Assembly: GCA_024681855.1 (NCBI GenBank)
Contig: JAILAB010000052.1
Span: 1 to 39,372, forward strand
Source: Elusimicrobiales bacterium
GTDB taxonomy: Bacteria > Elusimicrobiota > Elusimicrobia > Elusimicrobiales > UBA9959
Direction: 5' to 3'
DNA length: 39,372 nt
The stretch's first letter is position 1. Each line of letters opens with the position of its first letter. Both the position numbers and the translations under genes were made by a program. Below the pieces are notes generated by a model. The model did no database searches, was not told the DNA's origin, and saw only the letters and a program-made list of their open reading frames with translations. Below, in pieces: positions 1 to 8,174 of the stretch.

Positions 1-4
1 AGAT

Positions 5-25
5 ATGCTGAAATAAATTCAGCAT
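5..25. repeat. Short perfect inverted repeat, likely dispersed intergenic repeat
   Basis: Perfect 8-bp arms ATGCTGAA / TTCAGCAT around a 5-bp loop, followed by GACG. The arm sequence resembles short palindromic repeats scattered between genes in many bacterial genomes; that resemblance is from memory. No second copy was recognised in this window. Positions 26-190 hold no gene that I can support. Confidence 0.4.
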
Positions 26-191
26 GACGAGAAAACCTTTAAAATCAATACTCTTCTTATACAGATTATACAGAGCGTTTCCATAATAAAAAAAGTTTAC
101 CTTCACAAATAATGCGGAGTTGTTTTCCTAAACAATTATCATAAGGCCAAAACGGCATAACTTTAAAACATGATTAATCATGGCATAAAAA

Positions 192-213
192 AAGCGGCCA
201 TTTCTGGCCGCTT
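192..213. terminator. Bidirectional rho-independent terminator after the amylase gene
   Basis: A 9-bp perfect stem (AAGCGGCCA / TGGCCGCTT) with a 4-nt loop, flanked by an A-run on the left and a T-run on the right, so it can act on both strands. It lies 27 nt beyond the leftward amylase stop codon and probably ends that single-gene transcript. Confidence 0.85.
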
Positions 214-239
214 TTTTAATATTAATTTATGTTCTTATA

Positions 240-1724
240 TTAGCGATTCTGCGTCCATACCGCATAACGCTCGCCGCTTGTGGCTAAAGTCCAGCCATTG
301 CCGCCAGGCTGCCAGCCCCAGTTTTTGCCTAATTTAACAACAACGCGCTGGCGGTCTCCGTCTATCACAGCCGCATAAAGTCCATTTGTTGCCTGCATGA
401 TAGCCATTCTGCTTGTGGAAGAAATTCCTGCGTTTTTGCGAATCTGCACAAGCTTATTGATCTGGTTCTTATAATTGCTGCCCCAGTCAAAGTAATGCGG
501 CCAGAACACGCAAGGAGTGCCGGGATGAGTAAGTATATAAGCATATCCCATCATGCGCTGAGTTTTATATTCTGCTGTGGCATTGGCTATGAAATTAGGA
601 TCACGGGGAGAAGTGTCATGATTCTCCACGAACGTAACTGCCTTAGCCGGCCACCAGCCGATGAGGCCGGAAGGGCGTCCGCCGTCGTTAAGATTTGAGA
701 AATTATCTGTTTCAACAGCAGACAGAATGTTAAAGTGAGTGGTAAAGTCAAATGCCGTGGAAGCATTTGCTTTTCCGTAATTGCTATCTGTTCCGTCAAT
801 CCAGTTGGTAAGAGTCTGGCGATTTCCGTCAAAGAACTCGCCTATGGAGAACATCGGCTGAGTGGCATTGTTGTAGAGGCCGACATAGTAAGGAGGATAT
901 CCTTTAACCATGTCATATCTCCAGCCGTCAACACCGATTTCAGTACGAAGCCAGCGGAGGAAAATCTTTATTTCATCCTGAACTATTTTCTGAGTATGGT
1001 CAAGATCACGGCATCCCACTTCATTCTGGCCCTGATCATAATTTGAGCTTTTGCCATTGTTAGGCTGTCCGGGAAAACCTTTCCACTCATCGTTCTGAAC
1101 AATAACGGTGGTCGGCCAGTCAGGGCTGGTGTAATCATACCAGTCTTTTGTTCCGTTGCGATGATTGAGAACGGCATCCGCAAGAACATACATTCCGGCG
1201 CTATGCAGAGAACTGACAGCTTTTTTCATGCCATCTTTATCTCCCCACTGAGAGCGAAGATTATAGTACTCAGTAGGATAATAGCTGCCGATTGATGCAG
1301 GCGGAAGCCATATAAGATTGAATCCGGCGCGTCCCATTTCAGCAGCCCTGGAAGAAAGCATTCCCCACCAGCCGCCGGGAATATTCAGCCATTTATTGTC
1401 GGCATACCAGTGAAAGCCCTGCATCATAATAAACCTGGAACCGTCAACATCCATGCGTTTCGTGTTCTTGGGCTTATATACTCCGTCTGAATAAAGACGT
1501 TTGGCTTTTATCCAGTCCTGTCTGGCAATATCGCTGTCTGTTACGCCGCGGGAATTATAAGACACAACTTCTGCAGGCAAGGGAGCGGAAACGGAAACGG
1601 GCGCAACCTTAAGATTTCCTGCTTCTTTGCGAAGCATCCCGGTAGCAGAAGATGCAAAAGAATTTGCCGCAAATGCTGCAATGATAAGAAGCGACAAACA
1701 CACTTTCTGTTTTTTATCGGCCAT
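240..1724 (-). CDS. Secreted GH13 alpha-amylase, plant/archaeal-like type
   Basis: 494 aa. Residues 1-25 form a signal peptide (basic start, hydrophobic core, NSFAS cleavage region), so the enzyme should be exported to hydrolyse alpha-1,4-glucans such as starch or glycogen. The TIM barrel runs from about residue 97 to 415. It carries the GH13 regions: LNHR (H188), GWRYD with nucleophile D271, GEF with acid/base E296, and ENHD with D370. The start motif QGFHWY and the C-terminal stretch (about 421-494, ending ERYAVW) resemble plant and archaeal alpha-amylases (GH13_6/7 type, Alpha-amyl_C2-like beta domain) more than Bacillus amylases. GGAG lies 5 nt before the ATG. It is monocistronic, with its own promoter and terminator. 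Substrate and exact subfamily are inferred. Confidence 0.9.
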   Translation of the reverse strand: MADKKQKVCLSLLIIAAFAANSFASSATGMLRKEAGNLKVAPVSVSAPLPAEVVSYNSRGVTDSDIARQDWIKAKRLYSDGVYKPKNTKRMDVDGSRFIMMQGFHWYADNKWLNIPGGWWGMLSSRAAEMGRAGFNLIWLPPASIGSYYPTEYYNLRSQWGDKDGMKKAVSSLHSAGMYVLADAVLNHRNGTKDWYDYTSPDWPTTVIVQNDEWKGFPGQPNNGKSSNYDQGQNEVGCRDLDHTQKIVQDEIKIFLRWLRTEIGVDGWRYDMVKGYPPYYVGLYNNATQPMFSIGEFFDGNRQTLTNWIDGTDSNYGKANASTAFDFTTHFNILSAVETDNFSNLNDGGRPSGLIGWWPAKAVTFVENHDTSPRDPNFIANATAEYKTQRMMGYAYILTHPGTPCVFWPHYFDWGSNYKNQINKLVQIRKNAGISSTSRMAIMQATNGLYAAVIDGDRQRVVVKLGKNWGWQPGGNGWTLATSGERYAVWTQNR

Positions 1725-1766
1725 ATTATCTCCAAATTATAGGAAAAATACAAATCTATATTTTTA

Positions 1767-1795
1767 ATTATAAATAGAAAAATATTTCCTAACAA
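1767..1795 (-). promoter_or_regulatory. Sigma70-type promoter of the amylase gene
   Basis: On the minus strand TTGTTA (1790-1795), a 17-bp spacer and a consensus TATAAT (1767-1772). The predicted start near 1760 leaves a leader of about 36 nt carrying GGAG before the ATG at 1724. Confidence 0.75.
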
Positions 1796-1804
1796 GTTAC
1801 CTAT

Positions 1805-1831
1805 GGCCCCAAATTACATAGGACTTTTGGC
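1805..1831 (-). promoter_or_regulatory. Copy 1 of a 27-bp bipartite element upstream of the amylase promoter
   Basis: The plus strand reads GGCCC-N8-ATAGGACTTTTGGC, continuing into CCC. The same 5+14 bases with the same 8-bp gap recur at 28241-28267. Here the element ends 9 bp before the -35 box of the leftward amylase promoter, the position expected of an activator or repressor site. It also lies just past the yaeQ-like stop codon. The GGCCC halves are spaced 24 bp apart, about two helical turns. Function is inferred. Confidence 0.55.
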
Positions 1832-1835
1832 CCCA

Positions 1836-2369
1836 TTAGCAAGGAATAAGCTGTATGTCAAAAGGAGTTTGGTTAAGCACAAGGTTTAGACCTTTTATTG
1901 AAGCTTCGCCGAAAACATAAGGGCTTTCCGTCTGAGTTACGGCTTCAGTCCATTTTTCAAATTCGCCTTCAGGAAAAGCCAGAATTTCAATCCTTTCATA
2001 TCCGCGTATGTTCTTTTTTAGGATTTCCCTGGTCTTGATGCCTTCTTCCACATTAGATTTTAGAATCACAAAACGGCAGTTTTTGGTTCTGCGGGCAACT
2101 TTAATAAGCTTATTGGAAGCAGTATTGCCGCACTCTATCCAAATTAATATGCCATCAACAGGATCTGAAACAAGAAGGTCAGGCATAAAGCTGACATTGC
2201 TTATCATCGGGTCATCAGCCCTTACATCCAGAACCGGATTCTCATTAAAAAATATCAGCAAAGCGGCAAAGCGCAAGGCCAGATGCTCAATTGTTTCTTC
2301 CGGTTTTAAAACAAGCAAAGGCGAAATGCGGCTATTGCCGTTTACGTTTAGGTCGGCTTTTATCTTCAT
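1836..2369 (-). CDS. YaeQ-like protein (PD-(D/E)XK-type fold)
   Basis: About 177 aa from the chosen start MKIKADLNV. A longer start at 2429 is possible but would run deeper into the upstream gene. The central block FMPDLLVSDPVDGILIWIECG matches the pattern of the YaeQ family, which adopts a restriction-endonuclease-like fold: a PD motif, then a hydrophobic strand ending in W-I-(E/D)-x-G. The usual catalytic ExK lysine is replaced by glycine, so nuclease activity is doubtful. YaeQ's biological role is poorly defined. The gene overlaps the 3' end of the U32 gene by 38 nt and is probably the last gene of the clpC-bla-U32 run. The family assignment is from pattern recognition only. Confidence 0.6.
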   Translation of the reverse strand: MKIKADLNVNGNSRISPLLVLKPEETIEHLALRFAALLIFFNENPVLDVRADDPMISNVSFMPDLLVSDPVDGILIWIECGNTASNKLIKVARRTKNCRFVILKSNVEEGIKTREILKKNIRGYERIEILAFPEGEFEKWTEAVTQTESPYVFGEASIKGLNLVLNQTPFDIQLIPC

Positions 2370-4200
2370 AACTGTTTTCTTCTTTCCGCTGTCCGGCGGC
2401 TTCAAGGAAAATCTCATTCCGGCACTCATCGCAGCGAAATTCCACTCTCAGCCTATCCCCATTTTCAGCCTCTAGAAAAAAAGGGGAACTGTCGCGGCCT
2501 TTTTTGCAAAGCCCTGCCTGCCTGCGCAGGCAATACCGCAGCCTCATGAGCGGCTTGTCCTTTATTTCCCCGCCTAATTCAGCGGCCTTAGCTATTTCTT
2601 TCACGCCATGCCGCTTATAAAAAGCAGCAGCGAGGGAATTCATGACATTGCCCCTAAAATCCAGTTTTTTTAATGGGAAAGCATGGCGAGTCTTTTTTAT
2701 TTTAATTTCCTTGCGCTCATACACAGGAATCTCAGCGGAAAGACGGGACAATACTTCCCTGCGCAAATCGTTCAGCTGGGACACTGGCAGGAAATACGGC
2801 GCAGACATGTTTATGTCAAGACGGCTGATAAGGAAACCGCTTTCTCCTGCTTTAGAGAGCTGTTTTCTTATTGTCTCTTCTGCCTGTTCAGGCTTGCGGG
2901 CCAATGATTTGGCAACAGGCAGTTTTTTTTCAGCATGGCGGCCAAGCTCATCGGAGGCTTTTAATATAAATCCGCGCTCATAATCAGAAAACTCCAGGGA
3001 TGCCCTAAATTTTCTTTCCGGCCTGGCATTGGCTATAGACTGAATGAACAGGCGGTCATAATTCCTAAATACTTTTGCGCCGGCATCAAGCCCGATCATG
3101 CTCTGCATGCGAACCCTGCCGTCCTTTACGCCATTCACAAGAGCTCCGCACAGCTGGCCTGATCTATTGAACCATGTAAGCCCATCCCCCGGATGAAGCT
3201 TTTCCGCGCCATTAATGCGGAAAGATCCCTCCTTAAGCTCATAAGCGGTGCCTAAAAGTTCCCCCCTGAATTTTGGCGTATCGGTCGCGGCAATGTCAGA
3301 AGGATTGCCGTCAAGGAAATATGCAGTATACCGGCGGTTAAATGTTTTTTCGGCATTCGGCTCAAAACCGGGAACAGCAATTCCGCTGGACGCAGCAGGA
3401 AGGGCATGCTTGGCAAGAATTTTGTCCAGTTCCCTTCTGTATATTGTTACAGCGTTCTTGACATAATTTCCGTCTTTCAGCCTGCCTTCTATCTTAAAAG
3501 AGGTTATTCCGGCAAGATACAGCGAATTGAGCCTTTTTGAAAGGTTTAAATCTTTAAGCGAAAGAGGATAATGCCCTATGTCTACCGGCATGCCTGCAGA
3601 ATCAGTGCATCTATATGCCTTCCGGCATGGCTGCGCGCAGCTGCCCCTGTTGCCGCTTCTGCCGCCAAGAGCATGGCTCAGATAACACTGCCCGCTCTGG
3701 CTAACGCATAATGCGCCATGCACAAAAAACTCCAGCTCACATGAAACAGCCGCGCGGACAGCTTTTATTTCAGCAAGAGAAAATTCCCTTGGCAGTATTA
3801 TCCGCTTAAAGCCGCATTTCTCATAAAAAACAGCCTTTTCAGCGGAATCGCAGTTTCCCTGAGTGCTTAGGGTAAGAGGAATCGGAGGAAGTCCGGCTTC
3901 AAGCAGGCCCATGTCTTGTATTATAAGGGCATCAGCCCCGGCCTGCCATAACTGCTCCGCAAGCTCTACAGCATATTCCATTTCATCATCTGAGATCAGA
4001 GTGTTCATGGCCACATATACCCGCGCGCCATAGCGATGCGCATAGCGGGCAAGAACTTCAATGTCTGAAACAGAATTGCCTGCCGCTTCGCGAGCGCCAA
4101 AACGCGAGGCGCCTATATAAACCGCATCCGCGCCGCAATTTATGGCTGCCAGGCCTATGGCCGCATTTCCAGCAGGGGCAAGAAGCTCAAGATTGCTCAT
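2332..4200 (-). CDS. rlhA: Peptidase U32 family protein, RlhA-like (23S rRNA C2501 hydroxylation)
   Basis: 622 aa. The N-terminal TIM-barrel-like U32 domain starts LELLAPAGN and carries GADAVYIG and a cysteine cluster at about residues 173-202 (ALCVSQSGQC, GSCAQPC), typical of the Fe-S-dependent U32 proteins. A middle region (about 285-395, starting FNRRYTAYF) resembles the DUF3656 'collagenase' domain found in E. coli RlhA/YdcP (653 aa). A cysteine-rich tail follows (RYCLRRQAGLC, then CDEC). RlhA makes 5-hydroxycytidine at 23S rRNA C2501 together with prephenate-dependent factors; other U32 members modify tRNA. Architecture favours RlhA, but a generic U32 enzyme cannot be excluded. The start codon overlaps the upstream stop in an ATGA, which suggests translational coupling. 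Confidence 0.8.
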   Translation of the reverse strand: MSNLELLAPAGNAAIGLAAINCGADAVYIGASRFGAREAAGNSVSDIEVLARYAHRYGARVYVAMNTLISDDEMEYAVELAEQLWQAGADALIIQDMGLLEAGLPPIPLTLSTQGNCDSAEKAVFYEKCGFKRIILPREFSLAEIKAVRAAVSCELEFFVHGALCVSQSGQCYLSHALGGRSGNRGSCAQPCRKAYRCTDSAGMPVDIGHYPLSLKDLNLSKRLNSLYLAGITSFKIEGRLKDGNYVKNAVTIYRRELDKILAKHALPAASSGIAVPGFEPNAEKTFNRRYTAYFLDGNPSDIAATDTPKFRGELLGTAYELKEGSFRINGAEKLHPGDGLTWFNRSGQLCGALVNGVKDGRVRMQSMIGLDAGAKVFRNYDRLFIQSIANARPERKFRASLEFSDYERGFILKASDELGRHAEKKLPVAKSLARKPEQAEETIRKQLSKAGESGFLISRLDINMSAPYFLPVSQLNDLRREVLSRLSAEIPVYERKEIKIKKTRHAFPLKKLDFRGNVMNSLAAAFYKRHGVKEIAKAAELGGEIKDKPLMRLRYCLRRQAGLCKKGRDSSPFFLEAENGDRLRVEFRCDECRNEIFLEAAGQRKEENSYEDKSRPKRKRQ

Positions 4201-5384
4201 ATAGTCTCCTGAATGCCGCCTTCCTCATGCGGCCTGTAATATTTGTAAGTTATTTTGCCGATTGAAGAAATAAAGGATTTTGCCTTTTTATAATTAGGAA
4301 CATCGCCAGTCATTACCACAAGAAGATAGTCCCCGCGCGGAGAAAAAACTATTCCGGCATCATGGCATGCCTTGCGCAGCAGTCCTGTCTTATGGCCCAG
4401 CTGCCAGCCTTCCGGCAGACCGGCGCGCAGCCTATTGCGGCTTTTAGTCTGCTTTAATATTGCAAGAAGGTAATCGCTGTGTTCCTTATCCACAAGACTG
4501 CCTGAATATATTTTTTCAAAAAGTCCGGCTATGTCCTTGGGGGTAGTAAAACTGTCATCCCTAATTTTTTTGGATGTCATATTAGAAATATTAGGGCAAA
4601 CATTGGTATTCTCAAGGCCTAAATGGCGAAGCGATGCAGAAATTGAATCATAGCCTATTTCATCTACAATCATTTTTGTGGCAGTATTATCGCTTTCAGT
4701 AATCATTTTAAAGAGAACCGTATCAAGAGGAACAGTCGTGCCATTATTTTCCCATCTAAGCGTGCCGGAGCCGCTAACCCTATTCTTTTTTGAAACTTTA
4801 AGGGAAGTGTCTAAAGCAATGTCTCCTTCGCCAAGCTTTTCCATTAATGCGGCAGCTATCGGAACTTTTATAAGGCTTGCGGAACGGAACCTGCCATTTG
4901 CGTTCTGCATCCAAACCCGGCCCGTCTTAAAATCCTTAATTATGATGCCTGCCTCCGCAGGCCAGCTTTTCATTTTACTGTTCAGCTCGCTTGTCAGCGA
5001 TGACCATTCGGTTTCGGACAGAATATCAATATTTTGCCCTTCCGCCGCATAAGGCTCGTTTGGCATTCCCCACGGATATGTTTTCACCATTTTTACGGCA
5101 TTGTATATGGTGAAGGCAAGAAATGCGCCGCAAATAATCACGGCTTCTTTATTTGACTGCGGTGTAAGGGCAAGGCGCAGCCTGTTTCCAAATTTTCTTA
5201 TTGTTTCACGCCAGGAAAATTTTTCACCGCCAGTAAAGACTGGCAAATGAGCAGGCGCGCCGCCACGCAATGTTTTTGTATTAGAGACAGGCTTATCTGC
5301 CTCTAAACGCTTTTCATGGACAACAGCATTCCCATTATTCCTTGATTGAGCCGAATGCTTGTTTTTTTTCCTGCGCCTGCTCAT
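4197..5384 (-). CDS. Membrane-anchored penicillin-binding/class A beta-lactamase-fold serine hydrolase
   Basis: 395 aa. A basic, disordered N-terminus (1-78) precedes one transmembrane segment (about 80-98), so the catalytic domain (about 130-370) should face the periplasm. The serine-hydrolase motifs are clear: S170-L-I-K173 (SxxK), SDN 231-233 and KTG 332-334, with the FRSASLIKVP context of the 'beta-lactamase2' family. The omega-loop motif ExxLN, which supplies the deacylating glutamate of true class A beta-lactamases, is not visible before the DDSFTTP segment. That favours a DD-peptidase or other peptidoglycan hydrolase/transferase role over efficient drug hydrolysis. It starts 31 nt after clpC and overlaps the U32 gene by 4 nt. 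Confidence 0.75.
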   Translation of the reverse strand: MSRRRKKNKHSAQSRNNGNAVVHEKRLEADKPVSNTKTLRGGAPAHLPVFTGGEKFSWRETIRKFGNRLRLALTPQSNKEAVIICGAFLAFTIYNAVKMVKTYPWGMPNEPYAAEGQNIDILSETEWSSLTSELNSKMKSWPAEAGIIIKDFKTGRVWMQNANGRFRSASLIKVPIAAALMEKLGEGDIALDTSLKVSKKNRVSGSGTLRWENNGTTVPLDTVLFKMITESDNTATKMIVDEIGYDSISASLRHLGLENTNVCPNISNMTSKKIRDDSFTTPKDIAGLFEKIYSGSLVDKEHSDYLLAILKQTKSRNRLRAGLPEGWQLGHKTGLLRKACHDAGIVFSPRGDYLLVVMTGDVPNYKKAKSFISSIGKITYKYYRPHEEGGIQETI

Positions 5385-5415
5385 ACCGCTTCATGCAGAA
5401 AGATTGCAGCTCTTT

Positions 5416-8010
5416 CTACTTTTCGCTCCCGTCTTTGGAAGAATCATCGCTCTTTTCTGTTTTTTTCACAGACAAAGACAGATTGTCCCCTTCGCCAGGA
5501 TAATCAGCGATTATCGTATCTCCAGGCTTCACAATGCTTTCAAGCAAAAATTCCGCCATAGGGTCTTCCACATATTTCTGAACAGTGCGGATAAGGGGAC
5601 GCGCGCCGAAATTCGGGTCAAAGCCTTTCTTTGTTAGGAATTTCTTAGCGGCTGGCGTCATTTCCAGCAGCATTTTTTTGTCGGAAAGCTTCTTTTCAAC
5701 ATTTTTCAGGCGAAGATCCAGTATCTTTGATGTGTCTTCCTCCGTAAGAGGACGGAACACTATCACGTCATCAATGCGGTTTATAAATTCAGGGCTGAAA
5801 TAGCGGTGCATTTCATCGGTAACCGTGTCTTTCATCTCCCTGTAATCCCGCTCTTTTTCATCGGCAGCTGGCATAAAGCCCAAAGTCTTGCCTTTTGAAA
5901 TAAGGCGGGCGCCAACATTGGAAGTCATTATCAGAATAGTATTCTTGAAGCTTACTTTATGTCCAAGGCTGTCAGTAAGCGTGCCTTCGTCCATTATTTG
6001 AAGCAGCAGATTGTAAACATCAGGATGTGCCTTTTCTATTTCATCTAATACAACCACGCAGTAAGGCTTGCGGCGCACAGCCTCTGTAAGCTTGCCGCCT
6101 TCTTCATAACCCACATAGCCTGGGGGAGCGCCGATAAGCCTGGATACGGAGAATTTCTCCATAAACTCGGACATGTCTACGCGCACCATGGCATCCTCAT
6201 TGCCGAAAAGGAATTCGGCAAGAACCCTGGCCAATTCCGTTTTGCCAACGCCGGTGGGGCCTAAGAATATGAAATTTCCTATGGGACGTTTGGAATCCTT
6301 CATGCCGGTGCGGCTGCGCTTTATGGCCTGGGAAACAATGGTAACAGCCTCATCTTGGCCTATCAGCCGCTGATGTATCTCATTTTCCATGTTCTTAAGG
6401 CGCTCGGCCTCGCTTTGCGTCATGCGGGTAACCGGTATGCCAGTCCATTTTGAAGCGATAAGGGCAATATCTTCCTCTGTAACCTCAGGATTTATCTTAT
6501 CCCGTTCTTCGCGCCACTTTTTCTTTTCCGCCTCAAGCGCATTCTTTAAGGCTTTTTCCTTGTCGCGCAGCTGCGCGGCTCTTTCATATTCCTGATTTGA
6601 AATTGCATCTGCCTTTTGCTTGGAAACATCTTCTATGGCCAGTTCCTGTTCCTTAAATTCCACAGGAGCAACGGAAATCATAAGGCGTGCGCGGCTGCCT
6701 GCCTCATCAAGCAGGTCTATGGCCTTGTCCGGCAATGCCCTGTCGGTTATGTATTTCTCGGAAAGCACTGCCGCAGCGACAATAGCCGCATCCGTAAAAT
6801 GGCATTTGTGATGCTTTTCATATTTATCCTGTATGCCATGAAGAATTTCTATGGTTTCGGAAGCATCAGGAGGCTCTACGATTACCATCTGGAAACGGCG
6901 TTCAAGCGCGGGATCATGCTCTATATGCTTGCGGTATTCGTCAAAAGTTGTTGCGCCTATGCATTGGAGTTCCCCGCGCGAAAGAGCCGGCTTAAGCATA
7001 TTGGAAGCATCCATTGAGCCTTCAGCCGCGCCTGCTCCTATAACAGTATGAAGCTCATCTATGAATAGTATTATGGAATTGCTTTCACTGCGTATTTCGT
7101 CCACAAGATTTTTGAGACGCTGTTCAAATTCGCCGCGGTATTTCGTGCCTGCGATTAGCGAGCCTAAATCCAGAGAAAGCAGTTTTTTTCCTGAAAGCGT
7201 GTCAGCCACATCGCCAGACGCAATGGCCTGGGCAAGGCCTTCCACTATGGCTGTTTTTCCCACTCCTGGCTCACCTACAAGAACAGGATTGTTTTTCGTG
7301 CGGCGGCCCAAAACCTGTATAACGCGCTCCATTTCAGCAGAACGGCCTATGACGGGATCCAGCTTGCCTTCGCGCGCCATGCGGGTAAGATCCCTTGTAA
7401 ACTCATCCAGCATGGGAGTTTTGCTCTTTCCGCCTTTGCGGCGAGGTTCTTGGCTTTCCTCATTATTGGAATCTTCCTGCTCGCTGGAGTCTTTTCTGCG
7501 GCGCGGACGGCGCTCATTGTTTTTATCATCTTGCGCCTCTTCCGCCTCATCAGGATTCCAGGCATCGCTGCGGCGGCCTTCCAGCACAGATATAACTTCT
7601 TTTCTTACCTGATCCAGCTCCAGGCCTATTTTTTCAAGCACCCGCGCCGCAACTCCCTCGCCTTCGCGCATAAGGCCTAAGAGGAAATGCTCAGTGCCCA
7701 CATGAGAATGGCCCATCTGCTGGGCCTCCTCAAAAGCATATTCCAAGGCTTTTTTTGCCCTGGGGGTGAAAGGTATATCGCCAAGCAGCAGCATATTATC
7801 GCCAGGGCCTACGAGATTGCCTATCTCTTCCCTGATTCTCTTGCGGTCGGCTTTCAGATTGTTCAGAACCTGAAAAGCCCTGCCTTCCTGGATTATTATC
7901 ATTCCAAGAAGTATATGCTCAGTGCCTACATAATCATGATTCAGCCTTTTGGCCTCTTCTTGCGCAAGCAGTATTACCCTCTGGGCTCTTTCCGTATATC
8001 TTGTTGCCAT
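5416..8010 (-). CDS. clpC: ClpC-type AAA+ unfoldase (Clp protease ATPase subunit)
   Basis: 864 aa from the start [10 protein letters not shown], preceded by GAGG at 6 nt spacing; an ORF extension to 8070 is possible but less likely. Two Clp-N repeats (about 5-145) are followed by a charged linker (about 153-195). The first AAA+ module has Walker A GEPGVGKT (246-253) and Walker B ILFIDE. A UVR-type segment (about 468-490, [17 protein letters not shown]) lies in the middle domain. The second AAA+ module has GPTGVGKT (584-591) and VVLDE. The loop tip LGF (710-712) matches the tripeptide that docks on ClpP. ClpC hexamers unfold proteins and thread them into ClpP. No ctsR, mcsA or mcsB flank it. 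A TATAAT at 8077-8082 may be its -10 box, without a good -35. Confidence 0.95.
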   Translation of the reverse strand: MATRYTERAQRVILLAQEEAKRLNHDYVGTEHILLGMIIIQEGRAFQVLNNLKADRKRIREEIGNLVGPGDNMLLLGDIPFTPRAKKALEYAFEEAQQMGHSHVGTEHFLLGLMREGEGVAARVLEKIGLELDQVRKEVISVLEGRRSDAWNPDEAEEAQDDKNNERRPRRRKDSSEQEDSNNEESQEPRRKGGKSKTPMLDEFTRDLTRMAREGKLDPVIGRSAEMERVIQVLGRRTKNNPVLVGEPGVGKTAIVEGLAQAIASGDVADTLSGKKLLSLDLGSLIAGTKYRGEFEQRLKNLVDEIRSESNSIILFIDELHTVIGAGAAEGSMDASNMLKPALSRGELQCIGATTFDEYRKHIEHDPALERRFQMVIVEPPDASETIEILHGIQDKYEKHHKCHFTDAAIVAAAVLSEKYITDRALPDKAIDLLDEAGSRARLMISVAPVEFKEQELAIEDVSKQKADAISNQEYERAAQLRDKEKALKNALEAEKKKWREERDKINPEVTEEDIALIASKWTGIPVTRMTQSEAERLKNMENEIHQRLIGQDEAVTIVSQAIKRSRTGMKDSKRPIGNFIFLGPTGVGKTELARVLAEFLFGNEDAMVRVDMSEFMEKFSVSRLIGAPPGYVGYEEGGKLTEAVRRKPYCVVVLDEIEKAHPDVYNLLLQIMDEGTLTDSLGHKVSFKNTILIMTSNVGARLISKGKTLGFMPAADEKERDYREMKDTVTDEMHRYFSPEFINRIDDVIVFRPLTEEDTSKILDLRLKNVEKKLSDKKMLLEMTPAAKKFLTKKGFDPNFGARPLIRTVQKYVEDPMAEFLLESIVKPGDTIIADYPGEGDNLSLSVKKTEKSDDSSKDGSEK

Positions 8011-8174
8011 TTTGAACCTCATGAGCCTTCCATTCCTAAACCGAAGGCAGACACATGGAAACATAGCCATGCTCTAATTATATTATGGCAATTTAGCGGT
8101 ATCTTCTTCAATCTGCGGCAATGCGGCAGATTATTGGAAGGCAATCGTATCAGGCAAAGGCAATGCCTAGCGCT

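Noticed and set aside
1805-1834. Bipartite element read as a terminator hairpin for the yaeQ-like gene
   Set aside because: The CCAAA/TTTGG pairing is absent in the second copy, while the linear sequence is conserved, so a protein-binding site fits better than RNA structure.
7061-7612. Plus-strand open frames of 100-180 codons antisense to clpC, nfeD, mutS and others
   Set aside because: They mirror strongly conserved genes on the opposite strand, lack recognisable domains and are expected shadows of codon bias.
8011-8070. 20-residue N-terminal extension of ClpC
   Set aside because: ClpC proteins begin at the Clp-N repeat, and GAGG is well placed before the internal ATG at 8010.
8110-8132. 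Hairpin AATCTGC-N9-GCAGATT as a terminator after nfeD
   Set aside because: No U-run follows on the minus strand and the loop is large; at most a leader structure before clpC.
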